Positions 1 through 7,799 of a DNA stretch of 14,900 bases are shown here, piece after piece. The stretch comes from Porogramme epimiltina (taxonomy: Eukaryota; Basidiomycota; Agaricomycetes; Polyporales; Polyporaceae). Location of the stretch: positions 1-14,900 of the forward strand of contig FTLJ01001274.1 of assembly GCA_900155495.1 (NCBI GenBank), in the 5' to 3' direction. The notes beneath the pieces are model-generated. The model saw only the letters and a list, made by a program, of their open reading frames with translations. It did not search any database and had not been told where the DNA came from. Every line of letters starts with the position of its first letter. Positions within the stretch are counted from its first letter, which is position 1. A program made the position numbers and the translations under genes.

Positions 1-34
1 GCGGGGTCGCGGGGGTGCGGAGATGTTTAAAAGA

Positions 35-54
35 GGGGGGGGGGGGGGGGGGGG
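35..54. repeat. Homopolymer run of 20 G
   Basis: An uninterrupted run of G, followed by TGGTGGTGG. Runs of this length slip during replication and sequencing, so the exact count is uncertain. On the other strand it is a polypyrimidine tract of the kind found in fungal promoters. Confidence 0.95.
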
Positions 55-690
55 TGGTGGTGGAGAAAGAGAGGGAAGTGAGGACGGTTGGGGAGGGCGA
101 TGGCGATGAGATATGTAATCCGCGATGGCTTGAAGTCACTTGCACAAACTGACGTCTTTGTCACGACCGGGCCGAGTCTCACGGTGAGCGGGTCGGCCCA
201 CCTGCGTCCGAGCCCATCCGAGTGCGCCGTAACCAATCGACCGCGTCTGCGCGTCGCCAGTCTCACACTCGCCGCCACGCCCTCGCCGACGAATGTGCGA
301 CTCGGCCAATGTCAGCCCAGCGACTGCTCAGCCGTGGCCCCATCGCCCCCTCCGACCCGCCCCAACGCCCGCCGCCCAACGCCCAGCCATCGATAACGCC
401 GACGCGTCTGCGCGCGTCCCCATCCTCTCCGTGTCACACCCGCCCCTCTGTGACTCCCCGCGTCTGTGACGCCATCTCCCGTCCCCATTGGCTCCTGCGC
501 CCTTCGACCCCCATCCTAAAGTCCGAGCCCCTTTGACGTGGCTCACCTGCCCCCGAGTCCCTATGCGGCCTCCCTATATGGCCTCCCGCACGCCGTCCGC
601 TTCCAGCGCACCCGCCCTGCGCATTTTCACTCGCCCAGCATTCCGACCCCACCTTCGCAGCCATATAGCCGGATCGGGCGTTGCCGAAGT

Positions 691-696
691 ATGTAA
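691..696 (+). promoter_or_regulatory. Possible start-stop upstream ORF (ATG TAA)
   Basis: ATG is followed directly by TAA, 141 bases before the aminotransferase ATG. If the transcript starts upstream of 691, this would be a minimal upstream ORF of the type that can stall or deplete initiating ribosomes. The transcription start is unknown, so the role is speculative. A second ATGTAA lies at 113-118. Confidence 0.25.
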
Positions 697-766
697 TCGC
701 CACGGGCCGCCGATCCCCTGAAAGTCCGCCACTTCATCCACAGCCTATCGTCTCGCAGACTCTGCG

Positions 767-773
767 TGAGTCA
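767..773 (+). promoter_or_regulatory. Gcn4/CPC1-type site TGAGTCA
   Basis: This is a perfect match to the palindromic bZIP site TGA(C/G)TCA, 63 bases before the aminotransferase ATG. In ascomycetes, Gcn4 (CPC1/CpcA) activates amino acid biosynthesis genes through this sequence, and yeast BAT1 is among the genes under such amino acid control. A half-type TGACTC lies further up at about 456. The base match is direct; the regulatory role is inference from the site and the gene's function. Confidence 0.5.
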
Positions 774-836
774 CCCCGAGGCCCTTTGGTCCCCTTAAGG
801 CCCCATCTTGCTTTACGCTCTCCTCTACAACACGCC

Positions 837-2453
837 ATGTCGTCTACACTGCGCTCCATGCGTCTCGCCGCAACCCGTTGCAGGTTACAACCCGGCTCTT
901 CGCGTGCGAGCAATCTCGCCTTCGCGAGATGCAACTCTTCTATTGCGCAGGACCCCATGACGGGCGAGCTGGCCAGGTTACCGGACATTGAGGTATGCCT
1001 TCTTCCCATAACGTCAAGTGCGAACCCCCTCGTGAACGTTTCTTGCACCTAGCCGTCCCTGGTCCAGATCACAAACACCCAGAGCCCCAAGACCCCGCCC
1101 CCGCCCTCCTCCCTCATTTTTGGCCACACCTTTGTACGTGCCCGCGCTCTATCTCAAACCATGTGCGGTCATCTCAAACGTGGTGTTTAAGACGGACCAC
1201 ATGTTGACCGTGCCATGGCATCTTCTCGAGGGATGGGGTACTCCCAAAATTGAGCCTTGTGAGTCCCCCTTTTACGTCAATTTCTCTGCCTGGTTCTCAA
1301 CTCCCCTGCAGACGCTCCCCTTTCTCTTTCTCCGAGTGCTACCGTCTTCCACTATGCACACTGTCTCTTTGAGGGCATGAAGGCGTACCGCGACGAAAAG
1401 GGTCGGGTGACTCTGTTCCGGCCGGACATGAACATGAAGCGCATGAACACTACCGCCGAGCGCGTCGCGCTTCCCGTAAGTGTCCTCCGTGAAACATACC
1501 ACATGATGGGGTTTGACGCCGGTACATCGAATTGTGTAGACTTTCAACGGCGAGTCCGTTATTGAGCTCATGAAGCAGCTCATCCGCATCGACAAGCACT
1601 GGATTCCGAATGAGCCTGGCTACAGCTTATATATCCGGCCAACGATGAGTAGGTCCCTACCTTTATCCGTTTGGTACTTTTTCTAACCCGGTTTGGCTAC
1701 AGTCGGCACCCAGTCCGCTCTCGGAATTGCGCCTCCTAAAGAGGCTCTCCTCTTCGTCATCTGCAGTCCCGTGGGTCCTTATTACCCTCAAGGTTTCAAG
1801 CCTGTTGCCCTGTATGGCACCACCGAGTACACTCGGGCCTCTCACGGAGGTATCGGCGCGTACAAACTCGGCGCCAACTACGCCGCCGCTGTCGCCGCTC
1901 AGAAATACGCGATCTCGAAGGGTTACGTCCAGAACCTCTGGTTACATGGCCCTGAGCACTACATCACCGAGGTCGGCACCATGAACGCGTTCGTCGCGTT
2001 CAAGAAGCCCGGCGGAGGTGAGCGATTATCCTCAGGCGTCTGCAGCGAGCGGGTAAAACTAACTTCACGATCGCAGTCACCGAGCTCGTCACGCCCCCGC
2101 TCGACGGCATCATCCTGCCCGGTGTCACGCGCGACTCCGTGCTCACGCTCGCGAAGGACCACTCGTCGGGCAAGCTGCAGATCCCCGAGCTGACGGACAA
2201 GCTCGTCGTCTCGGAGCGGCAGGTCACGATGGGCGAGGTCAAGGAGGCCGCGCTCGCGGGCAACGTCGTCGAGTTCTTCGGCACGGGCACCGCTGCGGTC
2301 ATCAGCCCGGTCGACAAGATCGGCTACTTGGGCGAGGACCTGCACCTCCCGACGGGTCCGGACGGGATGGGCCCCGTCTCGCGGCCGCTGTGGAAGTACC
2401 TCACCGGTATCCAGACCGGCAAGATCGACCACCCCTGGAGCGTCGTGGTTTAA
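837..2453 (+). CDS. BAT1: Branched-chain-amino-acid aminotransferase, mitochondrial type
   Basis: It transfers the amino group between leucine, isoleucine or valine and 2-oxoglutarate (EC 2.6.1.42, PLP-dependent, fold type IV). Exons: 837-992, 1053-1133, 1192-1258, 1312-1475, 1540-1648, 1703-2017, 2077-2453. All introns are GT-AG and the total is 1269 bases, or 422 residues, close to the usual size. The first 30 or so residues are rich in Arg, Ser and Ala with almost no acid, which suits a mitochondrial presequence. Family marks are TDHMLTVPW, FEGMKAYR (about 115-122), the PLP lysine K247 in AYKLGANYA, and ITEVGTMN with the conserved Glu at 282. The first ATG after the pyrimidine-rich leader was chosen. 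A Gcn4-type site lies upstream. The exon model reads through every conserved block without a break, so the function is near certain; mitochondrial location is inferred from the N-terminus. Confidence 0.93.
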
Positions 2454-2595
2454 GGGCTTAGAGCATCTGCGGTTTATCTTATAATGTGTCTGTGCTCCAT
2501 CTACTGTCGACGTTGGTAATACATGTGGTAGGGGGGTTGCTATAGGAGCTATAAAGTTTTGCTAGTCGGAAGATGAAGTAGTCAGGGGCCTTCTG

Positions 2596-2605
2596 ATGAC
2601 GTCAT
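2596..2605. promoter_or_regulatory. Palindromic CRE-type bZIP site ATGACGTCAT
   Basis: A perfect 10-base palindrome containing the full CRE TGACGTCA (2597-2604), 100 bases before the protease ATG. In fungi such sites bind ATF/CREB-type bZIP factors, often tied to stress responses. It lies in the 251-base gap between the aminotransferase stop and the protease start, so it could serve the protease gene. Binding is inferred from sequence only. Confidence 0.5.
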
Positions 2606-2704
2606 ACCCCGTGAACCGTGAAGGTACTCCAGCTGTGGCACTGGCTTCGGTCGTGCGAGGTTGCACCGACAGCGCTCATCCACACCTCTTCGACACGTAC
2701 CACC

Positions 2705-4347
2705 ATGAAGCCTCCGTCCTGCACGTCGTCCCTGCTCTCCAAACAAGTGCGATCCGCACATAACGTGGTGAGGGGCGCAACAGCGAAGGCTGCCTCGTGC
2801 CAGACCCAAAGGAGACGCTACGCCCAGGTCGGCTCCACAACCTATCTCGGAGAACCGCCATCGTCTCCCCAAGCCCCCGTCCCTCCACGACACGCAGCGT
2901 CGTCTACGACACCGTCCGCCCCCCGGCCGTCCGCACGCCCCACGGCCGTAGTCAGGCCATTCGACGCGCACGTCCTCTCCGAGCTCCAGAAGACAGCCGC
3001 CGCCCAGCGCTCCTCGGGGCCCCCATCGGGCTCCGCATCCGACGCGGGCGCGGCGCCGCTGACGCTCCCCGAGCTCGTCGAGCAGTACATGCACAACGCG
3101 GGGCGCGTGCTCGACGCGTCGCTCCCGTACGAGTCGCGCCCGGGCGCGGCGCGGCGGGCCGCGTTCGACGCGAGCGCGGGGACGGGTGGGGGCGCGAGCA
3201 CGGCGGACGGCGCGCTCGCGGTCGTCGCGCACGCGGTGCACGACCGCACGGGCAAGCACCGCGTCGCGTACAGCTCTGCGTTTGCGATCGCGGTGCCGGG
3301 CGTGCCCAAGGGGCGGGCGGTGTACGTGACGTGCGCGCACACGCTGGAGGAGGTGAGTGGGCGTCGTCGTGCGCGGGGGTCCGAATGTGTGCTAATGGAT
3401 CCGTTCCTGTTGGATGTGCGGATTGCGAAAGATACGGCACGACCCCGTCATGCGCGCAACGCGCCCTGCGCCCGCACCCCCATTCGCTTCGCCCGCAGGC
3501 TCCGACGCGCTGCTCTCGGGCTCCTTCGTGATCGCAGGCTCCCCCACGGAGCCGACCTTCCACCCCGTCTCCGCCGTCCCGTCCGCGATGCACCGCGGGG
3601 ACCTCCTCCTGCTCTCCGCTCCCGCTCCCGCCACCGTGCCGTCCGGAGGAGAGTCCGCCCCGCCTCTGCGCACGCTCCCGGTGAACCCGTACCCGGTGCA
3701 CCCGGGCACACCGGTGCGCGCGCACTTCGTCGCGGACAAGCCGCCGCCGGCGGGCGCGGGCGCGGACGGGTGGACGCCATGGGTCGGCGGGACGTGGCGC
3801 AAGTGGGTGCGGGGCACGGTGATGGGCTACCGGGACTACGCCGGACGGGAGGCCAAGGTGCGCAGAGGCCTCTTTTTTCTTTTCTCGTCCTCTACTCCTG
3901 AGATGAGCCCCCGTCGCCCGCGCGGCAGTGATGGAAGGCGGGGCCTGCGAGAGGCTTTGTGGCCCTCGGGTCCGAGGGGGGCTCCTTCTTTTCTGTCTTC
4001 CCTCCATCTAACTTCGATCCTGACTTGTCTACGCCACAGGCGGGCACGTACGACTCGCTCGCACATCTGCATTTCGACCCCCCGCCGACGCCAGGATCCA
4101 GCGGGGGGCCGATCATTGACGAAGAGAGCGGGTCGGTGATTGGCGTCATGCTTGGGACGCAACTGGTGAGCCAAGTCGAGGGCACGCGCGGGTGGGGGGT
4201 GCCATCGGAAATGATCTTCGAGGTGAGCACACACCAATGGTCTCTTGGACGGTCGCTAGCCAGTGGTGGGGTCTTGTGCTGACGGCCCTGGTTGCGGTTG
4301 CGTAGATGTTTAGCCTTCCCGGATTGAACCTGAAGGGCCGGGCGTAG
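2705..4347 (+). CDS. Trypsin-like serine protease, probably mitochondrial
   Basis: A predicted chymotrypsin-fold (trypsin-like) endopeptidase of 432 residues. Exons: 2705-3352, 3432-3857, 4040-4222, 4306-4347. A full candidate triad is visible: H212 in VTCAHTLEE, D273 in HRGDLLLL, and S379 in GSSGGPI. The N-terminus is Arg-, Ser- and Ala-rich with an RRRYAQ stretch near residue 40, which suits a cleaved mitochondrial presequence. Residues about 48-85 are Pro/Ser-rich. The ATG has A at -3 and is the first ATG in its frame; the open frame upstream only extends to a GTG. The first intron is less sure: the chosen ends are GTGAGT and GCGAAAG with a CTAAT branch-like site, but 3357-3498 also keeps the frame. 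Intron 2 (182 bases) holds the left breakpoint of a duplication whose second copy is the pseudogene at 7004. The substrate cannot be told. Confidence 0.82.
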
Positions 4348-4758
4348 GTGCTGCTAGCCAATTTATCTTCTCAGCTTCGTATCTACCGTATGTCGATTGA
4401 ATGTAGAACCTTCGTCGGGCGACAGTTAGACAACATAGCAAGTGCGCCAAGCTAAGGATCGCCTGATGTACGTATCGCCGTATACGTTATAATTGACCGT
4501 GATACGGCGAACCTTCTAGCCGAGAGAAAGATAGAATCGGGAGGTCCGTTTGTTATAGTGAGAAAACCGGTATGTCGTACAATATTAGCATAGTAATATC
4601 TGGTTTTTTCAAATCAACAAGGGACGGAGAGGAAAATAGCAGATGAACCCAAACACGGGAATACTCCTCATCTGCGAAGTAAAGGTTAATAGCAAGGGTT
4701 GACAGGACGAGAATATGGATCGTCAAGCTCGGCAAACAAAATTAGTACGCGTCTGCCG
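3906..4758 (+). repeat. Left copy of a diverged direct repeat (protease 3' end plus flank)
   Basis: It runs from inside intron 2 of the protease gene through exons 3 and 4 and about 410 bases of 3' flank. The matching copy is at about 6899-7638 in the same orientation. Landmarks shared by eye are the CACAGGCGGGCAC acceptor, TGATCTTCGAGGTGAGCACA, GCTGACGGCCCTGGTTGCGG, TGATGTACGTATCGC, AGAGAAAGA and GTACGCGTCT. The ends are estimates to within about ten bases. The flank is richer in A and T than the genes. No terminal inverted repeat or target-site duplication was evident. Confidence 0.85.
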
Positions 4759-5292
4759 CCACAAAGTGATGGCCCATGGGTCTGGCATCATGCTCTTATC
4801 ACTCACGGACTTGACCGTCGCTTAGCCCCAAGACCCAGCCTGCCTCGTCGAAGATACCATGCAAGGGGCGCCGCAGCCCGCAAGCAATGTCCCCAGGGGC
4901 CAGCATATCCAGCCGGATCCTTCCCCTCGGTCCCGGGGCCTTTGCACTGCTGGTATGTCTTCTGGCTCGTTTCTCCATATATTCTGTCGCCTAATGTCCG
5001 GCAAACGCACCCCGCAGCCCCTCGCGGGCTACATCTCATGCTCAAATACCGTTGCCCGGCCGTCGCGCTCGGAGATAGCTCCAACCTGCACCCCCGCAAT
5101 TCGTCGACGGGCCGGCGACAAGCCTTCGGTTATCGCCTCTAGCTGGACCTCCCGCGCCGCGCTGGTGCTTCATCAAGAGGCTGTCGACGTTCGCTCTGTC
5201 CTCTTTTCTTGCGGCGACCTATCTCTCAAGAGGCCTCTGCCCTCGTTACGAGTACCCTGCTTTAGCTCCCGCACCCGCAGCGGCTGGGGATA
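4348..5292. other. Intergenic region between the protease and seven-helix genes
   Basis: The first 410 bases are the 3' flank included in the direct repeat. From about 4759 to 5292 the sequence is unique in the window and shows no gene I can support. Short open frames at 4699-5142 and 4859-5293 have no recognisable features. The last part is pyrimidine-rich and probably holds the promoter and leader of the membrane protein gene. Confidence 0.55.
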
Positions 5293-6797
5293 ATGGCAGA
5301 TGACGCGGATATAGCTTCTGCATGGCACCTGCTAGAGATTACTGGCATAATACAAGCCGTCTTGTGCGCTCTATTCGGTACGTCTGTCCGTTGTGTTGTA
5401 TACCGAGTCTTTCTCGGCTAACTGACTTGCACTGGGTTTTGGCTCACAGGCGCGTATACACTCCTCTTCCTCCTTACCATCTGGGCTCAACATGGCAGAC
5501 GCGACTTAACGTCGCGTCGCCTGCGGATGGTGACGATCGCCTTGTACGTCTCGCGCGCGTGTCCTTCCTGACTGCGTTCGTTGGCTGAATTACCTCTTTT
5601 TCAAAGATACGTTGACCTATGCGCCCATTTCATTGCACGGTCGCTACAGTTCGCGCGCGCGAGGATTATGAACCCTTCGGAAAACGAGTTCTTCAAATGG
5701 GGCATTCCTTTGGTTGTTATTGGAAAGTGAGCGTGAATTTGCTTCTATTACCGTAGGGATTTTTCCAGCTGACCCGTTCCTAGTGTGACAACAACGTTTG
5801 CCGTAAGCCTAATCTTACTCCATCGCCGATATGGCATAGGCGACACCAACCTTGGAATGCCTCTTCTAGGGACTGTGCTCAGACGGCCTCCTCGCGTGGC
5901 GATTTTACGTCATTTTTGAACAGCGAAGGTTGGCCCTATACATCCCTATGATGTTCGTCGTCATAAACGCTCGTAAGATTTCTCCGAAAGAAGTGCAGAA
6001 CTCTATACTCACTTGAGAGTTTTTGGCTTGAACTTAGTTCTTTGCTGGTCCGCAGACGCGCAGCATCTTGCCGCGTATCGCCACTACGACTTCTATGAAA
6101 ACACGCTGCTGCCTGTGACTCTCAAAATAACTATCGCGTGGGGATGGCTCATGTTCGCAATCAATACGACCCTCACTGGTGCCATTATTGGCAAGATATT
6201 GTACGTACTTTGAGTGCATTTGTGTGTACCGTCCATGCTGCTAACTGTAACGGCCGTCACTGTCCCAGTTACATCGCAAGAATGAGCGGGCAGATGGAGA
6301 CGTACCAGACGGCCATTCTCGCCTGCACCGAATCCGCCCTCGTCACATGGATCGGACTTTTATTGTATGAAGTATGTTCGCTCGCGCCAAACGGGCACGT
6401 TGTGGTGCGCATACCATCCTTCTTCATCTACATTTGGTCGTTGCCGCTTGTGGTCTCACACATGCCGTGTGTCGCCCTACAGACGAATTACGACGTCGGA
6501 TATGTCATGGCCTCGGTGCTCCCTGTCTTCTTCGGTATCTCGCAGTGCCTCATTGTCGTCCGTGTCGCGCTGTCGAGGGAGCTCACGCAGTCCAGGCGGA
6601 CAACGTCACGGACCCGGGGGCCGTCGTCGCGGACGCTGTCGTTCGCGGCTCCGTCTCACTTATTCTCGCGGTCGGACAAACACAGATTAGATTACGTCGA
6701 ACCCGAACCCGAGGAGCATACCCTTGATACCCTTTCACGGCCTCCCGGGGACACGTTGGCTTTGAGTACTCACGTATATGATCATCGCAATCAATGA
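5293..6797 (+). CDS. Fungal seven-transmembrane (GPCR-like) membrane protein
   Basis: A predicted integral membrane protein of 344 residues. Exons: 5293-5377, 5450-5543, 5607-5726, 5784-5802, 5870-5972, 6038-6200, 6269-6404, 6483-6797. The spliced frame gives seven hydrophobic helices. They start near LLEITGIIQAV, VTIALYVDLCAHF, PLVVIGNVTTTF, ALYIPMMFVVINALL, ITIAWGWLMFAI, ILACTESALVTWIGLLLY and GYVMASVLPVFFGIS. A soluble Ser/Arg-rich tail of about 80 residues follows. Exon 4 is only 19 bases, but without it the third helix breaks. The last intron is the least certain: 6372-6482 or no removal would also keep the frame. The pattern resembles the large uncharacterised seven-helix family of mushroom-forming fungi, loosely called GPCR-like; ligand and signalling role are unknown. 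The ATG has A at -3 and G at +4. The gene sits between two direct repeats. Confidence 0.75.
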
Positions 6798-6898
6798 GGA
6801 TACACCGAGTTCGCCTGAAATGTACAGCTTCCTTGGTCATTTATAAGTTTAATTTGATATCTAGCAGTAGGTGGGTTTAGACGCCCGGGTGTTGTACG

Positions 6899-7638
6899 TG
6901 CCCCCGCGTCGCGTGTGTACGATAATGAAAGGCGGGTTTACGGCCCGCGGGTCCGCGGGCTCCCTCTCTTCTGTCTTCGACTCCATCCTGTCCCTCGTCA
7001 CAGGCGGGCACAAACAACTCGCTCGCCCACCTGCATTTCGAGCCGTCGCCGCCGCCGCCGTCATCGATGGAGAGGAGCGGGTTGGCGATTGGCGTCATAC
7101 TCAAAACGCAGCTCGTCAGCCAGGTTGAGGGCGCGCGGAGGTAGGGGGTTACCATCGGAGATGATCTTCGAGGTGAGCACACACCACTGACCTCCTGGGC
7201 GGTGGGACTTGTGCTGACGGCCCTGGTTGCGGTTGCGTAGACATTTCGTCTTCCCGGATGGGATCCGAAGGGGCGGTCGTGGATGCTGCTAGCTCGTTCG
7301 TCTTCTCGGTTTCGTACTATATGCCGTATGTCAGTTGAATGTTTGGACGACATAACGACATTGCTAAGCTCGAGATCATCTGATGTACGTATCGCTATAC
7401 ATAGATAAGCAAACCATCATGATACTGCGAACCTTGTAACCAAGAGAAAGACAGAATTAGGAGGTTAGTTTGTTGTGGCGAATAAACCCCGCACGCTGCA
7501 CAACGCATAGCAAGATTTGCTTCTTCATATGGAGGCAAGACAAAAATAGGCCCGGGGGACAGTAGTACAAATAGCTAATAGTGGCAAGAGTTGAAGGACG
7601 AGAGTACTCAGCTCGGGAAACATCAGTACGCGTCTACT
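6899..7638 (+). repeat. Right copy of the diverged direct repeat
   Basis: The second copy of the segment at about 3906-4758, shorter by about 110 bases through several gaps and heavily substituted. It starts about 100 bases after the stop of the seven-helix gene and ends about 160 bases before the RBR start codon. The order of all shared landmarks is kept, including the 3' flank, so it was copied from genomic DNA and not from a spliced transcript: the protease's last intron (here about 7173-7240) is still present. Confidence 0.85.
7004..7289 (+). pseudogene. Truncated copy of the serine protease C-terminal exons
   Basis: It corresponds to exons 3 and 4 of the protease at 2705-4347. The exon 3 copy starts after a preserved acceptor (CGTCACAG) and keeps AGT, SLAHLHF, IGV and TQLVSQVEG. 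Compared with the parent it has lost about 15 bases that encoded the residues just after the active-site serine (parent GSSGGPIID, copy PSS followed by MERSG). A TAG stop sits at 7142-7144 and a one-base shift follows nearby. The splice sites of the last intron survive, but the exon 4 copy has lost the parent's stop codon. No N-terminal exons, histidine or aspartate of the triad are present upstream, where the seven-helix gene lies instead. A non-functional relic is by far the best reading. Confidence 0.85.
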
Positions 7639-7737
7639 CCGAACGGTATCGATTATCCCCTTCACGAAGTGTGCTGCGGTAAGGTCCAAATTCTTCTGAC
7701 ACCGGAAGACGATTCTCATGACCCACGCCCCTGCAGA

Positions 7738-7744
7738 TATATAA
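7738..7744 (+). promoter_or_regulatory. Candidate TATA box of the RBR gene
   Basis: TATATAA lies 56 bases before the ATG at 7800, which would allow a transcription start near 7770 and a very short leader. This supports 7800 as the start codon. The preceding CCCTGCAG also looks like a splice acceptor, so a leader intron (about 7679-7736) is an alternative reading. Confidence 0.35.
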
Positions 7745-7799
7745 CTTGGAAGCCTCGGACTTCGCCACCCTGCTCCCTTGTCACTCAGGCTCGCCACCC

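Larger units (their letters stand above)
1..836. other. Upstream intergenic region of the aminotransferase gene
   Basis: I see no convincing gene here. The open frames are short, overlap one another on both strands and resemble no family I know. The stretch holds a 20-base G run (35-54), CCAAT boxes at 233-237 and 306-310, an inverted one at 487-491, a near-CRE site TGACGTCT at 150-157, TGACTC at about 456, and a full TGAGTCA at 767-773. It is pyrimidine-rich near the downstream gene, as fungal promoters often are. The left end could also include promoter sequence of a gene outside the window. Confidence 0.6.

Noticed and set aside
569..580. CArG/MADS-like box CCTATATGG
   Set aside because: The A/T core is five bases and not six, so it does not match the consensus.
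661..685. Possible Leu3 site (CCGGATCGG) upstream of the aminotransferase
   Set aside because: Leu3 needs CCG and CGG separated by four bases; here the gap is three.
2582..3342. Long minus-strand open frames opposite the protease gene (for example 252 and 166 residues)
   Set aside because: They arise from the GC-rich codon pattern of the true plus-strand exon, are Arg- and Ala-rich and match no family.
4861..5020. Possible extra first exon of the seven-helix gene with a GTATGT donor at about 4952
   Set aside because: The ATG at 5293 already supplies the full first helix with a good context, and no acceptor joins the earlier frame convincingly.
6899..7638. Transposable element as the source of the repeat
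   Set aside because: No terminal inverted repeats, target-site duplication or transposase; the repeat is plainly protease gene sequence with its intron.
7679..7736. Leader intron of the RBR gene (GTAAGG to CTGCAG)
   Set aside because: Splice motifs are present, but a TATA box directly after it suggests that transcription starts downstream; left undecided and not annotated.
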